This document shows positions 1 to 9,766 of a stretch of 41,200 nt of DNA, piece by piece. Positions within the stretch are counted from its first letter, which is position 1; each line of letters starts with the position of its first letter. The stretch is from Desulfosarcina cetonica JCM 12296 (GTDB lineage: Bacteria; Desulfobacterota; Desulfobacteria; Desulfobacterales; Desulfosarcinaceae). The stretch lies in the NCBI RefSeq assembly GCF_001311845.1, contig NZ_BBCC01000037.1:1-41200 (forward strand), read 5' to 3'. The translations under genes were made by a program, and so were the position numbers. The notes beneath the pieces were generated by a model. The model saw nothing but the letters and a program-made list of their open reading frames with translations, made no database searches and had not been told where the DNA came from.

Positions 1-207
1 TTCTCGGATACCGGTGTGGCCACCGGTATCCACGTGGCCCGCGGTGAGCCGGCCAGCGGCATCGCCGCACGCGCCGATGCCGTCGATGCCGATCTGATCG
101 TCATCGGTACCCATGGTCGGATGGGCCCCGAAGGGTTTTGGTCGCACAGCATTGGTGCCCGGCTGTTGGCGCGAACCGCGCGGCCGGTATTGTTGGTGCC
201 GGTTTGA
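1..207 (+). CDS. Universal stress protein (UspA family), C-terminal fragment cut by window edge
   Basis: The frame is open from base 1 and stops at TGA 205-207, so only the last 68 residues are present. The fragment shows the UspA nucleotide-binding signature: a strand (DLIVIGTHGR), then G-R-M-G-P-E-G, a Ser-His-Ser segment, and the terminal strand PVLLVPV. This is the G-2X-G-9X-G(S/T) loop found in ATP-binding USPs. Such proteins are small cytoplasmic dimers induced by starvation or stress. Three more USP genes lie further along this window, which fits a stress-related neighbourhood. The true start and any N-terminal domain lie outside the window. Confidence 0.85.
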   Translation, partial: FSDTGVATGIHVARGEPASGIAARADAVDADLIVIGTHGRMGPEGFWSHSIGARLLARTARPVLLVPV

Positions 208-241
208 AACCCTTTCTTTTTTCAATTTTTGGAGAATCGTG

Positions 242-750
242 ATGATGCCGCATCTCTTGTTACCGGCCATGGGGGGGTGCTTTTGCTCATGGGCCGACGA
301 CTGTTCTGGCTGTTCGTCGGCGTGTGCGGATTCGCCGTCGGTATCCAGGCGGCGCCACTGCTGTTCGGCCCCCAGCCATTCGCGGTGATTTGGGCCATTG
401 GACTGGGCTGCGGCATTCTCGGCGCGCTGCTGGCCCTCTTTGCCCAACAATTGGCCGTGGTTGTGGGCGGCTTTCTGGCCGGCGCCACCCTTGCCCTGAA
501 CCTTCTGCCGCCGGCCGGCGCACAGACCTTCCCCTGGGTGGTCCTTGTCTGCGCAGTGGTTGGTGCCGTGGCCACCTTTCTGCTTTTCGACTGGGCCCTG
601 ATTGTGCTTTCGGCCATGCTGGGCGCCGCCCTGATCGTCGACGGCATGGGCTTGCAATGGTCCGTTGCCGTAGCGATCTACTTGGTATTGATCCTCATCG
701 GCGTGGTTGTGCAGGCCGGATGGATGCGCCGCCACAGACGGGTGCCCTGA
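242..750 (+). CDS. DUF4203/TMEM198-like small multipass membrane protein, apparent frameshift near its start
   Basis: About 170 residues, almost entirely hydrophobic. Helices are separated by short Gly/Pro/Gln turns, and the protein ends in an Arg-rich tail (WMRRHRRVP). The LLLMGRRLFWLFVGV segment resembles the start of DUF4203/TMEM198-type proteins. Function is unknown. The start is a problem: a good GGAG (231-234) sits just before ATG 242/245, but that frame leaves the gene at a run of seven G (271-277). One extra G would join MMPHLLLPAMGG to VLLLMGRRLFW. Without that repair, translation would have to begin at GTG 277 or ATG 289, which have no convincing Shine-Dalgarno sequence. The family assignment comes from the pattern of helices only. 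Confidence 0.6.
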
Positions 751-882
751 CAAGTTTCCGCTGATGATTCCCGGGGATCGGATTTGTTCGCTTCTTCTTC
801 GATTGGGCCTTGAAAAAAATAAGAAACAATAAATAAGACGCAAAAAACAGCCTTGCTTGTATTGGCCCGGACAGGAGTATCG

Positions 883-2288
883 ATGAAAAGCGAACATGCG
901 TCGTTTAAGATGGTGGTCCGGCTGGTGGTCGGCCTGACGATTGTTTTTGCGCTGCCGCGGCCTCGGTAGCGGCCCAGCCCGTATCCTCTTTTTCCAATCT
1001 GGTGAAGAAAGTCGGACCCGGCGTGGTCAATATCGTGGTGGTCAAAAAAGTCCAGGCCGCCGATCCGGAGCAGACGCCCTTTGGGCCGGACGATCCCTTC
1101 AAGGATTTTTTCGAACACTATTTCGGCAACCGCATGCCCAAGGATTACAGCCAGGGGACCCTGGGCACCGGGTTCATCATCGATGCCGATGGGCTGATTC
1201 TGACCAACAATCACGTGGTCGAGGATGCCTCCGACCTGAAGGTGAAACTTGCCGATGACCGGGAGTTCCCGGCGGATGTGGTCGGCCGGGATCCCAAAAC
1301 CGACGTGGCCCTGATCCGCATCAAAACCGATGATGCGCTCACGCCGCTGCGTCTGGGCGATTCGGATAAATTGGAGGTCGGGGACTGGGTCGTGGCCATC
1401 GGCAACCCCTTCGGCCTGGGCAACACCGTGACCTCGGGGATCGTCAGCGCCAAGTACCGGCAGATCGGCGCCGGTGCCTATGACAATTTCATTCAGACCG
1501 ATACCCCCATCAACCCGGGCAACAGCGGGGGGCCGCTGATCAACATGGATGGGGACGTCATCGGCATCAACTCGGCGATTTTCTCACAGTCAGGGGGCAG
1601 TGTGGGAATCGGGTTCGCCATTCCCATCAACATGGTCAAGGATCTTCTCCCTCAACTGCGCCAGGGCAAGGTCCGGCGGGCCTACCTGGGCGTGATGGTC
1701 CAGGACGTCACCCCGGACCTCAGGCGCAAACTGGGGCTTGAAACAGACCGCGGCGCGCTGGTCTCCGATGTGCCCACGGACAGCCCCGCCGCTGCCGCCG
1801 GCATTCAGCGCGGTGACGTGATTCTGTCCGTGGATGGCAAGTCGGTGAAAAATTCGCGGGAACTGCCCCTGATCATCGCCACCAAGCCCATCGGCAAATC
1901 CATCGAGATCAACGTGCTGCGTCGGGGAAAAACCATCGCCCTGACCGCAGTGACCCGTGAGTTGGAGGAAGAGATTCCCAGCGCCGACCCGGAAGAAGCG
2001 GCCGGTGCCCGGCTGGGCCTGTCCATGCAGACCATGACCGCCGAAGTGGCCAATACCTATGGCCTCAACCGTGTCACGGGGGTGTTGGTCCTGCAGGTGG
2101 AAGCGGGCTCTCCCGGCGCCGATGCCGGTTTGGAACCGGGCGATGTAATCATCGAGGTCGAGCAGCAGCCGGTCAATGATGTGGCGGCCTTTCAGCGCAT
2201 TGTCGGCCAATCGGTTAAGGACAAGATTCTTCTGATACTGGTCGATCGCGGCGGCAGTACGTTTTTTCTTACCCTGACTTTACCTTGA
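883..2288 (+). CDS. degP: DegP/HtrA-type periplasmic serine protease, apparent frameshift in signal peptide
   Basis: Periplasmic quality-control protease of the trypsin-like HtrA family. After ATG 883 (AGGAG upstream) comes a basic, then hydrophobic signal segment. The frame breaks at the T run 944-948. One added T gives LTIVFCAAAASVAAQ and joins the mature protein. Counting from ATG 883, the triad is His111 (NNHVVED), Asp141 (KTDVALI) and Ser215 (NPGNSGGPL). Two PDZ domains follow, from about residues 265-360 (YLGVMVQDV) and 375-465 (LGLSMQTM). The total of 468 residues is normal for DegP/DegQ. It ends 2 bp from the convergent ABC transporter gene. The family is certain; DegP versus DegQ/DegS cannot be told by eye, although two PDZ domains argue against DegS. 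Confidence 0.9.
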
Positions 2289-2290
2289 GT

Positions 2291-4239
2291 CTATACCGTC
2301 GACAACGCGGCACGGTACTCAGCCACCGGCAGCACGCGCCACTTTTCCCCGCCGCGCAGCTCCAGAACCCGATCGTGGTAGTCGAGCAGGGTCTCGCGGT
2401 GGCCCACGCTGATGTAGCGGATTCCCGTTTGCGCAAAAGGTCGTAGAGGTGGGCCTCGTTCTCCCGGTCGAGGGCGCTGGTGGCTTCGTCCAGCACGGCA
2501 AACCCCGGCCGGTGGACCAACAAGCGGGCGAAGGCCAGCCGTTGCTGCTCGCCCAGGGAGAGCACATCGGCCCAATCCGTTGTCGCGTCGAAGCCGCCCA
2601 TGCGCTCGGCCAAATCTTCCAAGTGTACCTGTTCCAACATCCACTGCAATTCGGTGTCCTGCATGATTTTTTTAAGCTGTGGGTAGCACAACTGATCGCG
2701 CAGGCTGCCCAGGAGCATGTACGGTTTCTGGGGCAGAAAAAAGATTTCCCCCAGGGGGGGGCGACGAACGATGCCGCTGCCACGGGTCCACAGACCGGCG
2801 ATGGCCCGCAGCAGGCTGCTTTTGCCCACGCCACTGGGGCCCACGACCACAAGGCTGTCGTTGGGGGCCAAGGCCACCGACAGGTCGCGGATCAGATTGC
2901 GCCGATTGTCCGGCGTCATCAGGGTCATCGCCTGCATGGCGAAGCCACCACTTCTCTCCGAGAAGATGCCTTGGGGAGGCGTCCGCTCGGCGGGAATCGC
3001 CTCGGCAAAGGTGGAGAGACGCTTGATCCCGGCGGCAAAGTTGGTGATGGATTCGATCTGGGAGACGATCAGGGAGAGTGCGCCGTACACCTGGGAAAAA
3101 GCGAAATTGGCCTGCACCATGTCGCCATATTCGATCTTACCCTTGAAGTAGGGACCGAAGAGCACCAGGAAAGGCAAAACCAGGGGCAGGTAGCTATAGG
3201 CCGTGGTGAAGAAGGAGAGGTTCCGCTGCCAGCCGATGAGCAGACTGAAATTTCTCAGTACGTTTTTGAAACGACCGCGGATCTGGGCTGTTTCCGGATC
3301 CTCACCCTGGTAGAAGGCGATCGATTCGGCATTGTCACGCACATGCACCAAGCCGTAGCGGAAATCGGCCTCGTAGCGCAGCTGGTTGAAATTGAGGCGT
3401 ACCAGGCGCCGTCCGATGAGGGCGGTGAGCAGGGTGCCGACCACCGAATAGATCAGAACCACGCCCACCAATAGGTGTGACTTGGACCACAGGATCCCGG
3501 TGAACGAAACCAGATCCATCAGCGATCCGAGGATGATGAGCAAAAATGCCAGAGAGGTCCGCGTGAAGGAGCGGATATCCTCGCTGATTCGCTGGTCGGG
3601 GTTGTCGATGCCGCCGTCGGCCTCGATTTCATAGTAATTGCGGTTCTTGAAGTAGTTGCCGAGAAATTCACCGGTCATCCACTCCCGCCAGTGCATGCCC
3701 AGATAATCGCGAACGTACCCGTAAAAGGCAACGATGGGAATGCCGACCAAAAAACCGCAGAAATAGACGGCGACGTAGATATACGCCATCTCCTGATTTT
3801 TCTTGACCAGGGCATTGGTGAAGTAATTGCCGATATAGCTGAAGGCCACATTGATGCCGGTCACCGAGAGAGACAGCAAGAGCACCATCGCCAACAGCAT
3901 CCAGGCCTTCCGGCGGGCCTTCAGGTGTCTGCGATAGCCACCGAAGACCAGCAGCGGAACGGCCAGGGCCGATGCGATCAGCAGCCATCCGCCGGAGGAG
4001 AAGAGGTCCTTGACCAAGGCCACCATGCCACCGGCGATCTTTCCCACCAGCGTCGGTGCCAGGGCGTTGCCCACGGCAACCGCACCGGCCACCACCACGC
4101 TGAGGATCCCGAAGAGAAAGATCATCAACACGGCCATGAGCAGGAGCGTGATCCACCCCCCACCGGGAATGCGCGGGAAGAAATAGGGCTGGGCGATACT
4201 GGCGAAGCGTCTCCACAGGGAAGGGGGCTTGGCGGCCAT
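2291..4239 (-). CDS. SbmA/BacA/YddA-like ABC transporter, fused permease and ATPase, apparent frameshift near C-terminus
   Basis: Single-chain half transporter of about 649 residues of the ABC_membrane_2 type (COG4178-like). About six helices fill residues 25-400, including the family block around 288-312 (YEADFRYGL, then NAESIAFYQGE). The ATPase follows: Walker A GPSGVGKS at 467-474, signature LSLGEQQ at 560-566, Walker B AVLDEATS at 581-588. At 2428-2430 the reading frame breaks. Restoring one A on the coding strand gives LLRKTGIRYISVGHRETLL, which brings back the H-loop His and ends at 2291. Relatives import peptides, antimicrobial peptides or cobalamin; the substrate here cannot be read from sequence. 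ATG 4239 follows an AGGA. Confidence 0.85.
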
Positions 4240-4377
4240 GGGCGCTGTTTCCTTTCCGGGCGTGATGAAAGATAGGGGCCTGAAACCAAATCGTCGCCAA
4301 CCGTTGACCGGTTATGCGGCGACACGGAAATAATATAGCCCGCTATGAGGAATTGTCGAGCGTGATGTGCCGGAACA

Positions 4378-4398
4378 ACCGTTGGTTAACCAAACGGT
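4378..4398. repeat. 21-bp near-palindrome (operator- or hairpin-like)
   Basis: ACCGTTGGTT is followed directly by AACCAAACGGT. The two arms are complementary apart from one bulged base. It lies in the 259-bp gap between the start of the ABC transporter gene (minus strand, 4239) and the end of ktrA (4499), about 140 bp upstream of the transporter start. It could be an operator for the transporter or a transcript hairpin downstream of ktrA. There is no T run, so it is not a canonical terminator. Confidence 0.4.
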
Positions 4399-4498
4399 AA
4401 TCGCTGGGAAAAGGATGGATGGCAGGCGACGGAGCAACAAAGACGGCCCCCGGGCAGCCCATGATTGATGACCTCGTCAAAAAGAAGCGCCACGCGTT

Positions 4499-5161
4499 TC
4501 AGCCGGCATTCTCCTGCAGGCCGACCAGGGCCTTGTCGGGTCCCAACAGGACGAGAATGTCACTGTCCTTGACCACGAAACGGCCGGTGGGGATCATGAC
4601 CACGTTCTCGGGAACCAGTTCCTTGATGGCGATCACCTGGATGCCGAAGCGGTTGATCAGGTCCAGCTCGATGAGGGACTTGCCGATGAACGATGCCGGC
4701 GGGGCCAGTTGGACGATGCTGTAGCCCTCCATGAAGGGCAGGTAGTCGAGGACATTGGGGTTGTCCAGGCGCTGGGCGGCGGTCAGGGCCAGGTCCTTTT
4801 CCGGGAAGTAGATCTCATCGGCACCGATTTTTCTCAGGATGCGGCCATGGGCCTCGCTGACCGCCTTGGCGACCACGCGCTTGGCGCCCAGATCCTTGAT
4901 ATTCAAGGTGGCCAGAATGCTGTTGTTGAGGATGGAACCGATGCTGACCACCACGGCGTCCATCTTGGAGAGTTCCAGCTCTTTCATGGCCTGGGGATCG
5001 GTGGCGTCAGCGATTACCGCCCGGCTGACCCGGTCGCGAATCTCCTGGACCAGTTTGGGTTTGATGTCGATGCCCAGGACCTCGTGGCCCTTTTGAAACA
5101 GGGCGGTGGCCAGATAAAATCCGAAATTACCGAGTCCGATGACGGCAAACTGCTTTTTCAT
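4499..5161 (-). CDS. ktrA: KtrA/TrkA-type RCK regulatory subunit of potassium uptake
   Basis: Cytoplasmic gating subunit of a Ktr/Trk potassium channel-like transporter, 220 residues. The N-terminal Rossmann RCK_N domain has the dinucleotide motif GLGNFG and an acidic residue ending the second strand (GIDIK). An RCK_C domain follows from about residue 140 (IVQLAPPASFIGKSL). ATG 5161 is chosen over TTG 5173 because it lies 4 bp after the ktrB stop, as expected for translational coupling; the longer form would start inside ktrB. It is the last gene of the apparent operon kinase-like > SulP > ktrB > ktrA. The family is well supported. ktr is preferred to trk because the single RCK_N/RCK_C unit is short. 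Confidence 0.9.
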   Translation of the reverse strand: MKKQFAVIGLGNFGFYLATALFQKGHEVLGIDIKPKLVQEIRDRVSRAVIADATDPQAMKELELSKMDAVVVSIGSILNNSILATLNIKDLGAKRVVAKAVSEAHGRILRKIGADEIYFPEKDLALTAAQRLDNPNVLDYLPFMEGYSIVQLAPPASFIGKSLIELDLINRFGIQVIAIKELVPENVVMIPTGRFVVKDSDILVLLGPDKALVGLQENAG

Positions 5162-5165
5162 GGGA

Positions 5166-6551
5166 TTATCCAATCATGATATTTTCTTCGGCGTAATGAA
5201 ACCGACTGACCCGCTCGCGGCTGACCGCCAGGCCAATCACCATGGGTCCCAGGCGTCCGATGAACATGAGCAGCACGATGGTGATGCGGCCGACTGCCGA
5301 CAGGCTGCCGGTCATGCCCGTGGAGAGGCCCACGGTACCAAAGGCGCTGATCGTCTCAAAGAAAAGCTCCAGAAAGCGGCCACGGGTCTGCGCATGGGAG
5401 AGTCCGCCCAACTCGCTCATCATCAGGACCATGATGGAAAGGGTGATCAGGGCCGCGCTGACCATCACCACGCTGGTGGCCTTGGACATGCTGGCTTCGG
5501 TCAGGGTGCGGCGGAATACCTGGGGATGGCTGTGGCCGCGCAGGCGTGAAATTCCCTGGATGACCAATCCGGCAATGGTGGTGGTCTTGACGCCGCCGCC
5601 GCAGGAGCCGGGGCAGGCGCCGATGAACATGAGGATGCAGAGAAAAAAGAGGGTCTCATTGGCCATGGCGCCGATGTTCAGGGTATTGAACCCGGCTGTG
5701 CGGGCCGTGATCGACTGGAACAGGGCCGCCAGGACGCGGCCGGGGATGCTCAGGGTCGCCAGGGTGTTGCCCCACTCCATGCAGAGGATCGCGACGGTGC
5801 CGATCAGGATCAGGATGGCGCTGGCCGACAGGGCCAGACGGCTGTGCAGGCTGAGTCGGCGTACCTGCTTGTGACGGTCCAGGAAGCGGCTCTTCACATC
5901 GGCGATCACCACGAAGCCGATGCCGCCGATGACGATCAGCATGGCCAGGGTGGTACTGACGATCCAATCCTCGCGATAGCCGATGAAACTGTCCGCGTAA
6001 AGGGAGAAACCGGCATTGCAGAAGGCGCTGATCGAATGGAAGATGGCCGGATAGGCGGCCGCCGACCATCCGCTTTGGGGGGCCATGCGCAGGTAGAGCA
6101 ACAGGGCCCCCGCCGCCTCGATGGTGAAGGCCGTCAGAAAGATGGACCGGAGCACCGAAGCCACGGTCTGTTTGCCTTCGCCGTAGGTGAAGGTGTCCTT
6201 GATGATGGCCTGCCCGGAGAGCGTCGGGCGGCCCTTCATCATCATCAGGAGCAGGGTCGATAGGGTCAGGATGCCCAGCCCGCCCACCTGGATCAACGCC
6301 AGAACAACCAACTGGCCGAACTGGGTCAGCTGACTGCCGATATCCATCACCGACAAGCCGGTTACGCAACTGGCCGAGGTGGACATGAAAAGCGCATTCA
6401 CGAAGCCGAGGGGCGCCGCGGTGCTGGCCGCCGGCAACATGAGCAATGCCGTGCCGGCGCTGATCAAAAGACCGAACCCCATAATTGACAAGCGTGCCGG
6501 GGAACGCAGCAGTCGTGCGGACAGGCGTGCGAAGGGTCTAAAACGATTCAT
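5166..6551 (-). CDS. ktrB: KtrB/TrkH-type potassium-translocating membrane subunit
   Basis: Membrane subunit of a Ktr-type K+ (often Na+-dependent) uptake system, 461 residues. Four M1-P-M2 repeats are visible through their filter sequences: SCVTGLSV, FCNAGFSL, ARTAGFNT and GTVGLSTG. A Gly-rich intracellular gate-like segment (CPGSCGGGVKT) lies in the third repeat. The ATG at 6551 overlaps the stop of the upstream SulP gene as ATGA, so the two are translationally coupled; the open frame further upstream lies inside the SulP gene. The partner ktrA follows after 4 bp. Family confidence is high. Confidence 0.92.
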   Translation of the reverse strand: MNRFRPFARLSARLLRSPARLSIMGFGLLISAGTALLMLPAASTAAPLGFVNALFMSTSASCVTGLSVMDIGSQLTQFGQLVVLALIQVGGLGILTLSTLLLMMMKGRPTLSGQAIIKDTFTYGEGKQTVASVLRSIFLTAFTIEAAGALLLYLRMAPQSGWSAAAYPAIFHSISAFCNAGFSLYADSFIGYREDWIVSTTLAMLIVIGGIGFVVIADVKSRFLDRHKQVRRLSLHSRLALSASAILILIGTVAILCMEWGNTLATLSIPGRVLAALFQSITARTAGFNTLNIGAMANETLFFLCILMFIGACPGSCGGGVKTTTIAGLVIQGISRLRGHSHPQVFRRTLTEASMSKATSVVMVSAALITLSIMVLMMSELGGLSHAQTRGRFLELFFETISAFGTVGLSTGMTGSLSAVGRITIVLLMFIGRLGPMVIGLAVSRERVSRFHYAEENIMIG

Positions 6552-8410
6552 GGCGTGGATTGATCGGACGATCCATGGAAACGGTTTTCCTCCATGGTGA
6601 CGGATTGACCGGTATCGGTGCGGACCGCTTGTTCCGGATCCTCCCGCAGCCCCATGGGGCATCGGGTGGATCCCGCGTCTTTGCACTGATGACATCGGCT
6701 GGTATCGATACGCGCCATCAGCCGGGCGATGGCCTCCCGGTGGGTGGTGAAAACGTGTTCGGCACCGATTATTTTCATGGCGCCGCTACGGGTGAGCACG
6801 TCCCTTATTTCAGGTTTGATCTCGCAAAGGGAGAGACTCCCCCGTTGGGCCCGACGCCGTTGGGCTTCGCGGGATAGCATTTCCGCGCCGGCCACGTCAA
6901 CCAGATTGATGCCGCACCCGACGATCAGGACATGCCGTTTATGCGTCAGACGCTTGTCGATGTTATGCAGGAATTCGTCCACATGGTTGACCGATCCGAA
7001 AAACAGTGGCCCGTCGATGCGGATGATTTTCAGGTTGGAACACTCCTTGTCCGTCTCTATCAGCGGCGGGCCGGTCGGCTCGGGGTTGGGTGCCAGGTTG
7101 GCGATGCGCGGATGGGCGGTGCGGTTCAGGTAGAGGATCAGGGAGAGCAGGACGCCGGCATAGATGGCGAACTCCAGGTCAAGAAAGAGGGTCGCCAGAA
7201 AAGTGGCCAGCATGACCGCCGTCTCCTCGCCACTGGTGCGGACGATCGTGCGTACATGGTTGAGGTCGATCAGGTTGTAGGCCACCAGTAAAATGATGCC
7301 GCCCATGGCCGCGATGGGCAGATAGGCGGTCAGGGGGGCGATGAGCAGGAGCAAGAGGGCCAGGAGACCGGCCGAGAAAACCGCCGACAGGGGGGTGATC
7401 GCCCCGATCTGATAGTTCATGCCCGAGCGGGTGAACGAGCCGGAACCGGCATAACTGGAGAAGAAACTGCCCACGATGTTGGACAATCCCTGCCCGATAA
7501 ACTCCTGGTTGCCATCGATGGGCTGGCGCGAGCGGGAAGCGATCGACCGTCCGATGGAAAGGGCTTCGATCAACCCCAAGAGGGCCACGGCCAGTGCCTT
7601 GGGGGCCAGCACCTGGATGGTCTCGAAGGAAAAGTCCGGCAGTGACGGTGGCGGCAGACGGGCGGGCATCTGGCCAATCAATGGGACGCCGTGGTGGTCG
7701 CCGCCGATGAAGAGGCAGACGAGGCTGCCGATCAGCATGGCAAAAAGCATTCCCGGCCAGCGGGGAAGGGTGATGCGGAAAAAGATCGCCGCCGCCAGGG
7801 TGAGGGCCGCGACCACCAGAACATACGGGTTGATCTGAGTCGCCTGCCGGATCACCTCCAGCCAGGCATTCAAAAATGAATGGCCGCGGGGGATGACGAT
7901 GCCCAGGACATGTTTCATCTGGCTGGTGGCAATCAGAATCGCCGCACCGGTGGTGAACCCGACCACGACCGAGTGGGAGACAAAGTTGACCAGGGCCCCC
8001 AGCCGGGCGAGGCCAAAGGCCAGCTGATAGATCCCGGCCAGGCAGGTGAGGGTCAACACGGCCTGAATGTAGGCCGCCGATCCCGGTTCGGCCAGGGGGC
8101 TGACCGTGGTGAAAACGACGATCGAGATGGCCGTCGTGGGGCCGGAGATAAGATGCAGCGAGGAGCCGAACAGGGCCGCCACGATGGGTGTCACAATGGC
8201 CGTGTAAAGACCATACTCGGGCGGCAGCCCGGCGATCATGGCAAAGGCCACCCCCTGGGGCAGCACCAGCACCGCGCCGGTCAGTCCGGCCAGAAAATCG
8301 GCCCTTAAGGTATCCCACCCGATGAAGTTCCACCAGCGCAGGAAGGGAAAGATGCGGCGCCACCAAGAGCGGGTTACAGGCGTGTATTCACCTTGATGAT
8401 ATCGGCTCAT
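6548..8410 (-). CDS. SulP-family anion permease with STAS domain and Cys-containing tail
   Basis: SLC26/SulP transporter, 620 residues. A multipass domain carries the SulP hallmarks near TM1-TM3 (GLTGAVLVLPQGVAFAMIAG, PPEYGLYTA) and GSFTRSGMN around the anion site. A cytoplasmic STAS domain begins near IIRIDGPLFFG; its switch loop reads LVDVAGAEM, so the phosphorylatable Ser of anti-sigma antagonists is absent. The tail has a CHQC...C cluster (CHQCKDAGSTRCP). Substrate could be sulfate, bicarbonate or another anion. ATG 8410 has an AGGTGG about 11 bp upstream; ATG 8440 is possible and would put the gene 16 bp from the upstream kinase-like gene. Its stop overlaps the ktrB start. Confidence 0.9.
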   Translation of the reverse strand: MSRYHQGEYTPVTRSWWRRIFPFLRWWNFIGWDTLRADFLAGLTGAVLVLPQGVAFAMIAGLPPEYGLYTAIVTPIVAALFGSSLHLISGPTTAISIVVFTTVSPLAEPGSAAYIQAVLTLTCLAGIYQLAFGLARLGALVNFVSHSVVVGFTTGAAILIATSQMKHVLGIVIPRGHSFLNAWLEVIRQATQINPYVLVVAALTLAAAIFFRITLPRWPGMLFAMLIGSLVCLFIGGDHHGVPLIGQMPARLPPPSLPDFSFETIQVLAPKALAVALLGLIEALSIGRSIASRSRQPIDGNQEFIGQGLSNIVGSFFSSYAGSGSFTRSGMNYQIGAITPLSAVFSAGLLALLLLLIAPLTAYLPIAAMGGIILLVAYNLIDLNHVRTIVRTSGEETAVMLATFLATLFLDLEFAIYAGVLLSLILYLNRTAHPRIANLAPNPEPTGPPLIETDKECSNLKIIRIDGPLFFGSVNHVDEFLHNIDKRLTHKRHVLIVGCGINLVDVAGAEMLSREAQRRRAQRGSLSLCEIKPEIRDVLTRSGAMKIIGAEHVFTTHREAIARLMARIDTSRCHQCKDAGSTRCPMGLREDPEQAVRTDTGQSVTMEENRFHGSSDQSTP

Positions 8411-8456
8411 CCCCGCCTGCCCACCTGCCTTTGGACCCATTCAAATCGGCTGCGCA

Positions 8457-9263
8457 TTACTCCTCCACCACAAAGGGGACGACATTGACCTGCAGGGATT
8501 CCACATCCGCCACCTTTTCAACCAGGCGTCGGACCTTTTCGGTAATGCTCTGTTCATCCACCAACGATCCGCGCACGTTGACAAAGACGTCGCCCGTGGC
8601 GGCATCGGCCGTCACGCGGGGATAGTCCTTGACCAGGGCGGCTTCCACCCGGGCGGCGAGGGCCAGGTCGTCGAGCTGCTGCCGGCTATTCGGCGTGCTC
8701 TGAAAACAGGGCAGGGACAAAGCGTTCAGGATGATGGCCACGGCGTCGTCCACCTGCATGTTCTGAAGGTGTAAAATCATGTCGTAGAGCAGCGGATTCC
8801 AGCTATCCTCGCCGAACAGGTGCATGCTCCATTTACGGCGCTCGGCATCGTCGTTCATCAGCATCGTGCGCGCCTCGTCGGCGGTGATGCCCTCGTGTTG
8901 CATTTCTTCATGCACCCGGTCTTCCAGGTCGGCACTGATGCGGATTTTCAGCACGTGGGGGATGCCTTGCAGGAAAAAATGGCTGGCCAGACCATGGAAA
9001 ACAACGTTATCACGCTGTAGATGGGTAAGCAAGGCAGCCCTGAAAAAGGCCACGAAACGCTCTTTCCCCGAAGTGAAACGGTCCAGGATGGTTGGTGCGT
9101 CGTGGATCGCACGGCTCAGCTTGAGTTCGGGAATGTTGAACAGTTCCGATGCCTCGAGAATGATCTCCCGGGAGATGCACTCGTAACCGAGCGCTTGGGC
9201 CAGCTTTTCGGCCACATCCTTGCCCCGACTGTAGGAACCCCGTGAAATGGTGACGATGGACAT
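8457..9263 (-). CDS. Cytidylate-kinase-like protein with C-terminal BON-like domain (paralog 1)
   Basis: 268 residues. The N-terminal part resembles the cytidylate kinase-like (Cytidylate_kin2) family: a first strand VTISRG, then a degenerate P-loop SYSRGKDVAEKL, then LGYECISREIILEA, a mixed helical region, and DNVVFHGLASHF. From about residue 190 a BON-like domain appears (LAARVEAALVK, GDVFVNVRGSL, ADVESLQVNV). No activity is established. Three paralogs occur in this window (18803-19652, 22672-23661, 31185-32408). Here it opens an operon with SulP, KtrB and KtrA. The GK pair of the P-loop is kept, so nucleotide binding is plausible. Confidence 0.75.
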   Translation of the reverse strand: MSIVTISRGSYSRGKDVAEKLAQALGYECISREIILEASELFNIPELKLSRAIHDAPTILDRFTSGKERFVAFFRAALLTHLQRDNVVFHGLASHFFLQGIPHVLKIRISADLEDRVHEEMQHEGITADEARTMLMNDDAERRKWSMHLFGEDSWNPLLYDMILHLQNMQVDDAVAIILNALSLPCFQSTPNSRQQLDDLALAARVEAALVKDYPRVTADAATGDVFVNVRGSLVDEQSITEKVRRLVEKVADVESLQVNVVPFVVEE

Positions 9264-9766
9264 GCTTGAATTTCCCGTTTTCCGGTGAAACCGTTTTTAT
9301 GGTGATCGTTATAGCGCATCTTCCGGATCTCGGCAAACCCCGAGGGTGGGAACCCAGGGCAACCGTATTTGGATTTCATCCTTGCTGTTGGTGTAATGAG
9401 AAATCCGGGGTTTGGGATCAATCAATGCCAAATGCCAAAATCAAAATGCCAATTGAAGGCTGATATCGATTATAAATCGTCAGAATACCACCATTTTTCA
9501 TTGGACATTTGATATTCCTACACGTCACCAACATCAAAAAAAATGACAATAAACCAAATACAGTTGCCCTGGCGGTCGATCCAGACAGCATGCCAAACCA
9601 AAATGGTATTGATTTAATTGATGGTGAATACTACTAACGTAAACTAACTGTAACTGTCATTGGATTCGCCATGCTGCGTCGTGTATTTCTGTGACTCAGT
9701 GTATCTGTCCAGTATCATTTATAAAATTACCCCCACTGCGGGGCGTGTTGACGATAAGTCCTGGCC
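9264..9766. other. 503-bp AT-rich divergent intergenic region
   Basis: Lies between two divergently transcribed genes, so promoters for both must be here. I found no convincing -24/-12 element and no GTTGC-N5-GCAAC site. There are four ATGCCAA copies (listed separately), a short CCCC-actgc-GGGG inverted repeat near 9730, and a TTTATAAAAT stretch near 9718 that could be a -10 region for the plus-strand gene. No coding potential was seen. Confidence 0.5.
9425..9596. repeat. Four copies of ATGCCAA
   Basis: Direct copies at 9425-9431, 9432-9438, 9446-9452 and 9590-9596. The first two abut and the third is 7 bp further on. They sit in the most AT-rich part of the divergent intergenic region. They could be binding sites or a degenerate intergenic repeat family; nothing in the window distinguishes these. 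Confidence 0.45.

Noticed and set aside
2449..3474. Plus-strand open frame opposite the ABC transporter
   Set aside because: Antisense to clear Walker A, signature and Walker B motifs, with no recognisable features of its own.
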